From: MFD09286-c1 sp963701015
Lineage (GTDB): Bacteria; Bacteroidota; Bacteroidia; Bacteroidales; DTGW01
DNA: 64,000 nucleotides
Assembly: GCA_963701015.1 (NCBI GenBank)
Contig: OY969556.1
Coordinates: forward strand, 1,116,001 to 1,180,000
Direction of reading: 5' to 3'
Shown here in pieces: positions 53,547-61,109 of the stretch; the stretch's first letter is position 1; each line of letters begins with the position of its first letter. Made by a program: the position numbers and the translations under genes. The notes beneath the pieces are model-generated. The model ran no database searches and was not told the origin of the DNA. It worked only from the letters and a program-made list of their open reading frames with translations.

Positions 53547-55367
53547 ATGAAAGAAGAAAAAATTAGTTTGCATTCATTCCATATTCCGGTTATGGGGACT
53601 GGATATACGATTGATTCACCTATAAAAGTTGCTCATTTTGGTATAAATTCAGTAGTTTCAATTATTGATCATAGGCTAATTGAGCAAATGCGAGAATTTC
53701 ATTGTAAACAAAATAATCTGCAATTTATTTCAATTCCTGAGGAAGATATTGATTGTCGTGCTAAAAGAATTACAGCCTATCTTGATTTAATGGATGATTT
53801 GGTGGATTCAAATTTTGAAAAGCTTAAAAAATCAGCATTTGAACTGAATTCTGAAATTACTAAATATTTTGAAATGCTTCCTGATTTTCTTGCTCTAAAA
53901 AAGGAATACTTTGAAATGCTAAAGTCAGGTAAAGAAGATATAATTGTTAAACAGGAATTACTTAGAAAAAAGATTTTACCTGGTGAAATTCAGGTAAATA
54001 TTATGACAAAAATTGACAGGGTAAATAATACAAAAAACAACGAACAGCTTCCTCCTGAATATAACGATGCACTTGCTGCATTTAGAGGATTTGCAAATTG
54101 CAAATTAAATGCTTCCCTTGTTCTTTCTGCCGGCTTAAATCCAAGGTTATATGGCTATATGGCAGGTTTTAATTGCTTATTTCCTGATAAAAATGGACAG
54201 TTTAAAAAGAAAATTATATTGAAGGTAAGTGATTACCGGTCTGCATTAATTCAAGGTAAATTTTTGGCAAAAAAGGGATTGTGGGTCTCGGAATTCAGAA
54301 TAGAATCGGGGTTAAACTGTGGAGGACATGCTTTTGCCACTGACGGATACTTACTTGGTCCAATTTTGGAAGAATTTAAAGCAAATAAAAAAGAGTTAAT
54401 CCAAACATTATTTGAAATATATTCATCAGCTTTAAAAAGTAATTCAATTGAAATTCAAAAAGCTCCTTCCACTTCTTTATCAATTCAGGGCGGAGTTGGC
54501 AATTATGAGGAGCATAAATTTTTAATGGAATATTTTGAAGCTGATTCAATTGGTTGGGGATCGCCATTTTTACTTGTGCCGGAAGTAGTAAATATTGATA
54601 ATGACACTATGCAATTAATAGCGCACTCAGATGAAAATGGTTTTTATATAAGCAATAATTCTCCTATGGGCGTTCCGTTTAATGCTATTAGAGGAACAAC
54701 CGCTGAAAAAGAAAAGCAAATTCTTATTAATAAAGGAAAACCTGGAGCAGTTTGTACTAAAACACATTTGTTATATAATAATGAATTTACCGAACGTCCA
54801 ATTTGCACAGCTTCAAGACAATATCAAAAATTGAAGATTGAAGAACTTGAGAAAAAGAATTTAGCTCTGGATCAATATAAAAAACTGTATAATAAAATAG
54901 TTCAGAAAGAATGTTTGTGCGTTGGTTTGGGAAATTCAACTGCAATTAAAAATAATCTGGTTATGTATAAAGCGAATACCGGCGTTACTGTTTGTCCGGG
55001 ACCAAATCTTGCTTATTTTTCTAAAGTTGTTTCGTTAAACCAAATGGTTGACCATATATATGGGCGTACTAATATTATTGAACGAACCGATCGACCTAAT
55101 ATGTTTGTTCAGGAACTGAAACTATATATCAATTATTTAAAATCGAAATTGGAAGATAGTATTGAAACGTTGACTGAAGTGCAGTTTAAATACTATCAAA
55201 CTTTTCAATGCAACCTGAATGATGGAATTGAATATTACAAGAAGTTATTTTCAACACTTGGAATTGCAGGAGACAAATCTTCGATAACTATTTTAAAAGA
55301 TTTAAATGTTTTACAAAACGTATTGAATAATATAAAAATTGAATCTTATCAGGGCATTACTGTGTAA
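53547..55367 (+). CDS. Large cytoplasmic protein of unknown function, possibly an FMN-type TIM barrel
   Basis: 606 residues, no signal peptide or membrane segment. The family is not firmly recognised. The protein begins HSFHIPVMGTGYTIDSPIKVA and has Gly-rich segments in the places where barrel enzymes hold phosphate or flavin: SGLNCGGHAFATDGYLLGPIL (short segments), LSIQGGVGNYEEHKFLMEYF and SIGWGSPFLLVPE. A Cys-bearing part, KPGAVCTKTHLLYNNEFTERPICTASRQYQ split, and KECLCVGLGNSTAIKN follow; several Cys could bind a metal or cluster. The first 200 residues are largely helical. Nitronate-monooxygenase or glutamate-synthase-like FMN enzymes are the nearest thought, by inference only. It faces the PFK gene tail to tail. 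Confidence 0.6.
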   Translation: MKEEKISLHSFHIPVMGTGYTIDSPIKVAHFGINSVVSIIDHRLIEQMREFHCKQNNLQFISIPEEDIDCRAKRITAYLDLMDDLVDSNFEKLKKSAFELNSEITKYFEMLPDFLALKKEYFEMLKSGKEDIIVKQELLRKKILPGEIQVNIMTKIDRVNNTKNNEQLPPEYNDALAAFRGFANCKLNASLVLSAGLNPRLYGYMAGFNCLFPDKNGQFKKKIILKVSDYRSALIQGKFLAKKGLWVSEFRIESGLNCGGHAFATDGYLLGPILEEFKANKKELIQTLFEIYSSALKSNSIEIQKAPSTSLSIQGGVGNYEEHKFLMEYFEADSIGWGSPFLLVPEVVNIDNDTMQLIAHSDENGFYISNNSPMGVPFNAIRGTTAEKEKQILINKGKPGAVCTKTHLLYNNEFTERPICTASRQYQKLKIEELEKKNLALDQYKKLYNKIVQKECLCVGLGNSTAIKNNLVMYKANTGVTVCPGPNLAYFSKVVSLNQMVDHIYGRTNIIERTDRPNMFVQELKLYINYLKSKLEDSIETLTEVQFKYYQTFQCNLNDGIEYYKKLFSTLGIAGDKSSITILKDLNVLQNVLNNIKIESYQGITV

Positions 55368-55374
55368 TTTAATT

Positions 55375-56700
55375 TTATGATGGATTCTTCATACTGATGG
55401 GTTGTCCGGTTGTTTCGAGAACATTCCACCACAACTCACTTTCAAGATCAATTTTTTTACGTTTCGAAACGGCGGCAGGAATTGGAAGTAAGGTGAATTC
55501 ATTGTTCCAGTTTCCAACTACAAAGTCTGTTTTTCCGGCCATAGCGGCATGTACGGCATTCTGAGCCAATAAACTGCAAAATTTACTGTCATTTGCATTT
55601 GCAGGTGCACTTCGTATAATATAACTCGGGTCGATATATTTTATGGTATATGGAAAGTTCTTGGCATCAAACTCTTCTGCTATTTTATCTTTTAAGAAAA
55701 TACCAATATCCTTGTGTTTTATATTTCCTGAAGCATCGGCTTTATTTGATCCATCAAAGAAATATTGACCTGCACCTTCAGCTACAACAATAAGTGCATG
55801 GTGTTTGGCTTCCAATCTTTTCTTCAAAACTTTTAAAAATCCATGTGGGCCGTATAAATCAAACTCAATTTCAGGCACCAGAACATAGTTAACTTCCTGA
55901 ATTGATAATACTGCACTTGCAGCAATAAATCCGGAATCGCGTCCCATAAGTTTAATTAAGGCTATACCATTATAGGCGCCAATTGCTTCATTATGTGCAT
56001 CACGTATAATATCATTTGCAATTGAAAAGGCAGTTTCGAATCCAAATGATTTATCAATAAGGTTTATATCATTATCAATTGTTTTTGGAACACCTGCCAC
56101 ACTTATCTTTAGGTTTCGTTTCGAAATTTCTTCACTTATAGCATGAGCGCCATGCAAAGTTCCGTCGCCACCGATGCAAAACAATATATTTATATTTAAA
56201 ATCTCAAGTGTATCTACAATTTGTCCAATATCCTGGTTGCCACGCGATGAACCAAGTATTGTTCCTCCTGACATATGGATATTTTCAACAATTGTTGGTG
56301 TAAGTTCAATTATAGGATGATTATATGATGAAATAAACCCTTCATATCCGTATTGAATTCCAATTATACGCTTTACTCCATAACGATCGTATAATTGGTA
56401 AAAAAGGCTTCTGATAACATTGTTTAAACCCGGACAAAGACCTCCACATGTAACTATTGCGACTTTTGTTTTTGCAGGTTCAAAAAATAAATATTCTCTG
56501 GGTCCTGCTTTTTCAAATGAAATTGGTGTTTCATTATTTTCTTTGCATTTTATAAAATTTTCTAAAGTTGAATTATGTAAAATCCTGTCACTATCATTTA
56601 TATAATCATACATTTTATCTTCCTCACTTTGAGAAAGTTTTAACGGTGATTTTACAGATGCTTTGCCAAGTGATTTTACAATAAAGTCTTCGTGTACCAT
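55375..56700 (-). CDS. pfkA: 6-phosphofructokinase, plant-type/clade with GGDG and PKTIDND motifs
   Basis: Phosphorylates fructose-6-phosphate. The 441-residue length and the motifs GGDG at 177-180 and PKTIDND at 205-211 place it in the long PFK group near plant ATP-PFKs. The Gly after GGD favours ATP; PPi enzymes normally read GGDD. CGGLCPGLNNVIRS, GSSRGNQD and KLMGRDSGFIA are also conserved. It starts 30 bases after the polyphosphate glucokinase gene on the same strand, so the two sequential glycolytic kinases probably form one unit. Donor specificity is inference. Confidence 0.92.
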   Translation of the reverse strand: MVHEDFIVKSLGKASVKSPLKLSQSEEDKMYDYINDSDRILHNSTLENFIKCKENNETPISFEKAGPREYLFFEPAKTKVAIVTCGGLCPGLNNVIRSLFYQLYDRYGVKRIIGIQYGYEGFISSYNHPIIELTPTIVENIHMSGGTILGSSRGNQDIGQIVDTLEILNINILFCIGGDGTLHGAHAISEEISKRNLKISVAGVPKTIDNDINLIDKSFGFETAFSIANDIIRDAHNEAIGAYNGIALIKLMGRDSGFIAASAVLSIQEVNYVLVPEIEFDLYGPHGFLKVLKKRLEAKHHALIVVAEGAGQYFFDGSNKADASGNIKHKDIGIFLKDKIAEEFDAKNFPYTIKYIDPSYIIRSAPANANDSKFCSLLAQNAVHAAMAGKTDFVVGNWNNEFTLLPIPAAVSKRKKIDLESELWWNVLETTGQPISMKNPS

Positions 56701-56730
56701 AACTTTAGGGAATTATTTGTAGAAATTATT

Positions 56731-57204
56731 CTATAACAATATGTTTTTAATTAAGCCATCTTCCGATTTGACTATTAATTTTTTTGCAGCTAAAGCAGCA
56801 CCAATAATTCCGGCATTGTTTTGAAGTTGTGCTGGAATAATTTTAGTTTTAACTGTTAAGTATTGAAAAAATTTATGTTCGCTTTTGCTTGCTCCACCTC
56901 CAATTATAAATAAATCGGGCCAAAACAGGCTTTCGAGATATTTTAAATAATCATCAAATCGTAAAGCCCACTCTTTCCATGAAAGATCGAATTTTTGTTT
57001 TGCCGAATCTGAAACATAATGCTCAGCTTCCATATTATTAAAAATTATATGACCTAATTCAGTATTAGGGAGCAACTTACCTTTGGTAAACATTACGGTT
57101 CCAATACCTGTTCCAACAGTGATTAGAAAAACCAACCCTTTATTTTTAGCCCCTGCTCCAAATTTCATTTCAGCATATCCTGCTGCATCAGCATCGTTTA
57201 GCAC
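56731..57204 (-). CDS. ppgK: Polyphosphate glucokinase, C-terminal part (split by a one-base frameshift)
   Basis: Main part of a ROK-family strictly or mainly polyphosphate-dependent glucokinase, which makes glucose-6-phosphate. It matches the PpgK pattern: VKVLNDADAAGYAEMKFGAG across its start, LVFLITVGTGIGTVMF, LPNTELGHI, WPDLFIIGGGASK and PAQLQNNAGIIGAALAAKK. Homology is continuous back to about 57330 through AAKTAANIDKSFIGLNVEELF in another frame, so this is not a complete protein on its own. Read together with the next entry. Confidence 0.88.
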   Translation of the reverse strand: MLNDADAAGYAEMKFGAGAKNKGLVFLITVGTGIGTVMFTKGKLLPNTELGHIIFNNMEAEHYVSDSAKQKFDLSWKEWALRFDDYLKYLESLFWPDLFIIGGGASKSEHKFFQYLTVKTKIIPAQLQNNAGIIGAALAAKKLIVKSEDGLIKNILL

Positions 57205-57268
57205 TTTAACTTTACAGCCGGTATAAGTGGAGAAGAGTTCTTCAACATTTAAACCAATAAAACTTTTA

Positions 57269-57517
57269 TCAATATTGGCAGCAGTTTTTGCAATGCCATT
57301 TTGAACAACTGCAGGAAAACCAATTCCAATTGGTCACTTTCCAATCGTGCTGTTTTGCAATTTGACCTACTAATTCTGCAATTTGCTTTGGAGTTCCTGA
57401 TGATGGAGTTGGAATCCTAATTTTTTCAGTAATAAAGTTGCCTGATTTTGTATCAACAATTGCACCTTTAATGCCTGAGCCGCCTACATCAATTCCTAAA
57501 ACCTTCCTCAGTTTCAT
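57269..57517 (-). CDS. ppgK: Polyphosphate glucokinase, N-terminal part
   Basis: Start of the same gene: VLGIDVGGSGIKGAIVD holds the phosphate-binding DxGG motif of ROK/PpgK kinases, then TPKQIAELVGQIAKQHDW. After about residue 61 the frame goes wrong (VTNWNWFSC) where the other frame gives PIGIGFPAVVQNGIAKTAAN, as expected in PpgK. The change is a single extra base around 57332-57337. The whole product would be about 262 residues, normal for PpgK. Confidence 0.88.
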   Translation of the reverse strand: MKLRKVLGIDVGGSGIKGAIVDTKSGNFITEKIRIPTPSSGTPKQIAELVGQIAKQHDWKVTNWNWFSCSCSKWHCKNCCQY

Positions 57518-57655
57518 TGCTAGTTATATTTTTTAAAATTCTCCACCGTTAGCAAATATCTGGAAAAAAATTGATATAAAAAACCGGAATATCCCTGGTT
57601 AAAAAATATAAAGTGAATTAAAATTAAAAAGCTAAAAAACGTGTTTAAAATCAAA

Positions 57656-58240
57656 TTATTGAAGTAGAAATTGATGGATAATTTTTTCAGCTTCAGCAAT
57701 ACTTTCGTTTAGTAAATTGTTTGTAATTTTTTTATCGAATTGTGAAGCAAATGATAGTTCATATTCAGCTTTCGCTAATCGCTGTTTTATTTTTTCTTCC
57801 GAATCAGTTCCTCTGTTTCTTAATCTTTGTTCCAATACATTTAATGAAGGTGGTTGTATAAATATTGATAAAGCGTTTTCACCAAAATTATGTTTTAAAT
57901 TAATTCCACCTTTTACATCAACATCAAATATAACTTGGTTTCCTTTGAGCCATATTCGGTCTAATTCACTTTTTAATGTTCCATAGAAATTGTTTTCATA
58001 AACTTCTTCCCATTCAACAAAAGCGTTCTTTTCAATGGCTGATTTAAATTCATCAATGGAGAGAAAATAATATTCTTTTCCATTTATTTCTGAGCCTCTT
58101 GGTAATCGGGTTGTGGCAGAAATTGAAAATTCAAGTTTTAAATCATTCTTATTAAGCAATTCCTTCACAACGGTAGTTTTTCCTGCTCCACTAGGAGCTG
58201 AAAAAATAATGCATTTGCCTGTTTTAGTTTCAGAATTCAT
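57656..58240 (-). CDS. gmk: Guanylate kinase
   Basis: Phosphorylates GMP to GDP. The 194-residue protein has the P-loop SAPSGAGKTTVV (14-25) and the GMP-binding SATTRLPRG, NGKEYYFLS and FVEWEEVYENNFYGT segments, plus DVDVKGG. It follows yicC by 18 bases, a pairing widely conserved in bacteria (yicC-gmk). With guaB it covers two GMP/GDP synthesis steps in this window. Confidence 0.97.
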   Translation of the reverse strand: MNSETKTGKCIIFSAPSGAGKTTVVKELLNKNDLKLEFSISATTRLPRGSEINGKEYYFLSIDEFKSAIEKNAFVEWEEVYENNFYGTLKSELDRIWLKGNQVIFDVDVKGGINLKHNFGENALSIFIQPPSLNVLEQRLRNRGTDSEEKIKQRLAKAEYELSFASQFDKKITNNLLNESIAEAEKIIHQFLLQ

Positions 58241-58258
58241 TATTATGAAGTAAAAAAT

Positions 58259-59134
58259 TTAAAGGATATTCAACAATTGCTCTTTAATTTTTTCCAATTC
58301 ATCTTTCATTTCAACTACCAGTTTTTGCATATCCGAATCATTGGCTTTTGAACCTATCGTATTTATTTCGCGTCCAATTTCCTGTGAAATAAAACCCAGC
58401 TTTCTTCCAGGAGAATCTTCTGCTTTCATAGTGTTAATAAAGTATGCACAATGGTTTTTCAATCGCACTTTTTCTTCAGTTATATCAAATTTCTCAAGAA
58501 AATAAATGATTTCCTGTTCAAACCTGTTAGCATCAACACTTCCGGCTGGTACAAATTCATTCAGGTTTTTATTTAATCGCTCTCTTATTTTATCAATTCG
58601 GCTGTTTTCAAAGTCTTTTAACATTGATCGTTTCGTTTCAATCAGGTTAATCCGGTTAATGATATCTTTTTCTAGCGCTAAACCTTCCTGTGTCCTAAAT
58701 TGAACAAAAGCAGTTAATGCTTCGGAAAGGCATTGCAAAACACATTGCCATTCTTCGTCAGATAGCGAAGGCGTTTCTGATTTTAAAGTTTCTGGTAATT
58801 TAAGGGCAGATAATAAAGTTTGTTCAGTAACCTGGATATTTAGTTCCTTTGCAATTGCACTTATTTGTTGATAATAATTTTTTAGTAAAGTTTGGTTAAT
58901 TTGAATGGAACGGTCGGGTTCATCCTGTTCGGTTGTAATAAACAAATCAATTTTTCCGCGTTCAGCCTGACGGCTTATTTCGTTTCGTATTTCAGCTTCC
59001 TTTTCTTTGTAAATCGAAGGCATGCGTGTATTTAAATCGAGTTGTTTGCTATTCACCGAGCGAATTTCAATACTAATACTTTTATTTCCAAAATTGACAT
59101 TAGCTTTCCCATAGCCAGTCATTGATTTTATCAT
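58259..59134 (-). CDS. yicC: YicC/YloC-family endoribonuclease or RNase adaptor
   Basis: 291 residues, the usual length. The N terminus MIKSMTGYGKA is the family signature; RSVNSKQLDLNTRMP, ETLKSETP, RFEQEIIYFLEKFDITEE and the C-terminal GRKLGFISQEIGREINTIGSK complete the match. YicC proteins affect RNA turnover; E. coli YicC has endoribonuclease activity and acts in small-RNA decay. It lies between the DUF3108 gene and gmk on the minus strand. Confidence 0.95.
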   Translation of the reverse strand: MIKSMTGYGKANVNFGNKSISIEIRSVNSKQLDLNTRMPSIYKEKEAEIRNEISRQAERGKIDLFITTEQDEPDRSIQINQTLLKNYYQQISAIAKELNIQVTEQTLLSALKLPETLKSETPSLSDEEWQCVLQCLSEALTAFVQFRTQEGLALEKDIINRINLIETKRSMLKDFENSRIDKIRERLNKNLNEFVPAGSVDANRFEQEIIYFLEKFDITEEKVRLKNHCAYFINTMKAEDSPGRKLGFISQEIGREINTIGSKANDSDMQKLVVEMKDELEKIKEQLLNIL

Positions 59135-59168
59135 AACTTTTTTTTGTAAATGTAGTAAAATAATGGTT

Positions 59169-59672
59169 TTATTTAATTTTTGAAGTAATTGGGCTTCTTA
59201 AATTTTCGGATTTTATAAGATAAGCCTTTATTGACCCAACCAATATTTTTGCCTCAACCTGAATTGCTATGTGGTTTTCATCATCCGTAACCCATGTAAA
59301 CATATCTTCGCCACCGGTGAATATTGTGCCATCAACTGATTTTGCTGCAAATTTTAAACAATTAAATTGGTGCAAATCGCGCGTAGTTACTACATCTTTC
59401 CCCAGATACCGGATATATAACGGATAGGTTTTCCCAACAACTATTACATTTATAGGAATTTTTTCATTGATTTTACAAGTCGAAAAATCAATATTTCTAG
59501 TAAAAAATATAGCTGAACATAAATCGGTGAGGCAGTTTGTAAGTGATAAGGTGTCCTTTGATAATGGCTTTTTACTGGTACTTGTAGTTGAATAAACTTT
59601 CTTAGTATTGTAATCGAAAACATAATTTTCAACTACCTGGTAACCACCTTCGGAAGTAGAACGACCTGCCAA
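59169..59672 (-). CDS. DUF3108 protein, C-terminal part (split by a one-base frameshift)
   Basis: C-terminal two thirds of a periplasmic DUF3108 protein: GRSTSEGGYQVVENYVFDYN, LTNCLTDLCSAIFFTRNIDF, INVIVVGKTYPLYIRYLG, and the ending VTDDENHIAIQVEAKILVGSIKAYL. The segment SEGGYQxxExYxFDY is the usual centre of the family, so the two frames belong to one protein. The apparent start (TTG at 59672) is not a real initiation site. Read with the next entry. Confidence 0.82.
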   Translation of the reverse strand: MAGRSTSEGGYQVVENYVFDYNTKKVYSTTSTSKKPLSKDTLSLTNCLTDLCSAIFFTRNIDFSTCKINEKIPINVIVVGKTYPLYIRYLGKDVVTTRDLHQFNCLKFAAKSVDGTIFTGGEDMFTWVTDDENHIAIQVEAKILVGSIKAYLIKSENLRSPITSKIK

Positions 59673-59992
59673 ACTGTGCGCAACAACGAGGTATCGACAA
59701 ATGATTGATAAGTATCGCGAACTTTATAAAACCAATCGTATGATTGGTAACTTGAGCCGCTTGCATAAAAATTATAAACAGGTTTGCCTTTATAAGTATT
59801 TTCTTTCACAGTAAATGAAACTTTACCTGCCGTGATCCAAATAAATCCCCAATTATAGGCAACTTCATATTCAACATTTTCGCCAATTTTAAAAGCTGTA
59901 TTTTTGGATATACATTGGCCAAACGAAGAAAATTCAGATAATACTAAAATTATAATAAGTGAAAGCCGGCTTTTTAATAATATATAATTCAC
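59633..59992 (-). CDS. DUF3108 protein, N-terminal part
   Basis: Start of the same gene. A signal peptide (about 1-25, FGQ end) is followed by FKIGENVEYEVAYNWGFIWITAGKV in short segments and YNFYASGSSYQSYDWFYKVRD, the DUF3108 entry region. At about 59675-59690 the frame is lost (TVWQVVLLPKVVTR) by one missing base relative to the continuing frame. The full gene would run 59169-59992, about 275 residues. Function of the family is unknown; gene order trxB, DUF3108, yicC, gmk recurs in Bacteroidota as I recall it. Confidence 0.8.
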   Translation of the reverse strand: MNYILLKSRLSLIIILVLSEFSSFGQCISKNTAFKIGENVEYEVAYNWGFIWITAGKVSFTVKENTYKGKPVYNFYASGSSYQSYDWFYKVRDTYQSFVDTSLLRTVWQVVLLPKVVTR

Positions 59993-60014
59993 AACAACCC
60001 CAATCAGTTAATAG

Positions 60015-61013
60015 TCAATTTACATTTCCATGCTCGCCCAGGAACCTTTCAGCATCCATGGCTGCCATGCAACCTGTACCTGCTGCTGTTATTGCTTGAC
60101 GGTAATGCGGGTCCTGAACATCGCCACAGGCAAAAATACCGGGGACATTCGTTTTACTTGTACCAGGAATTGTGGTAATATAACCAACTTCATTGGTTTC
60201 AATATAAGGTTTAAATATATCGGAATTTGGCTGGTGGCCAATAGCAACAAAATATCCGGTAACATTAATTTTAACTTCCTTACCATTTGAATCAGTTAGT
60301 ATAACTCCTTCAACTCCCATTTCACCAACGATTTCTTTGGTTTGGTGTTCAAACAAAACTTCAATATTGGGTGTATTAAATACTCTGGTTTGCATTGCTT
60401 TTGAGGCACGAAGGTAATTTTTTCGCACAACCATATAAACTTTTTTACAAAGTCCTGCCAAATAAGTAGCTTCCTCACAGGCTGTATCACCACCACCAAC
60501 TACAACAACATCCTGTCCGCGATAAAAGAAACCATCGCAAGTAGCACATGCTGAAACTCCTGATCCTTTGAATTTTTCCTCACTTTCTAATCCCAAATAT
60601 TTTGCAGTAGCACCGGTTGCAATAATTACAACCTGGGCTTCAATAATTTTATTTTCGTCAATAGTAACTTTAAATGGTCTTTTTGAAAAATCAACTGATG
60701 AGGCAATTCCAAAGCGAACATCAGTTCCAAAACGGGCAGCCTGATTTTTCAAATCTTCCATTAATTTCGTTCCATCAATACCTGACGGATAGCCAGGGAA
60801 ATTATCAACTTCGGTTGTAGTAGTTAATTGACCGCCAGGTTGAATTCCTTCGTAAATAACCGGGTAAAGATTTGCGCGCGCCGCATAAATTGCTGCCGTA
60901 TATCCGGCAGGGCCAGAGCCTATTATTAAACATTTAATTTTTTCTGTTTCGCCTGAAACTATCTTATTTTCAGGATTTGATTGAATAGTATCCATTTTTT
61001 TAAAGAAAGTCAT
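60015..61013 (-). CDS. trxB: Thioredoxin reductase TrxB
   Basis: Reduces thioredoxin with NADPH through FAD. The 332-residue protein shows the FAD site IIGSGPAGYTAAIYAARA (30-47), the redox-active CATC (SACATCDGFFY), the NADPH site VVVGGGDTACEEATYL and the final FAD motif GIFACGDVQDPHYRQAITAAGTGC split. A second ATG at 60995 would shorten the N terminus by six residues; both are possible. It is the first gene of the trxB-DUF3108-yicC-gmk minus-strand run. Confidence 0.96.
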   Translation of the reverse strand: MTFFKKMDTIQSNPENKIVSGETEKIKCLIIGSGPAGYTAAIYAARANLYPVIYEGIQPGGQLTTTTEVDNFPGYPSGIDGTKLMEDLKNQAARFGTDVRFGIASSVDFSKRPFKVTIDENKIIEAQVVIIATGATAKYLGLESEEKFKGSGVSACATCDGFFYRGQDVVVVGGGDTACEEATYLAGLCKKVYMVVRKNYLRASKAMQTRVFNTPNIEVLFEHQTKEIVGEMGVEGVILTDSNGKEVKINVTGYFVAIGHQPNSDIFKPYIETNEVGYITTIPGTSKTNVPGIFACGDVQDPHYRQAITAAGTGCMAAMDAERFLGEHGNVN

Positions 61014-61109
61014 ATTTACAAAATTAATTTTTGCAAAATTATCAAGAAATATGACTTTAACTTTAGTTATTGGTTAATTATTCTAAATGGTACTTTTTAC
61101 AAAATAAAA

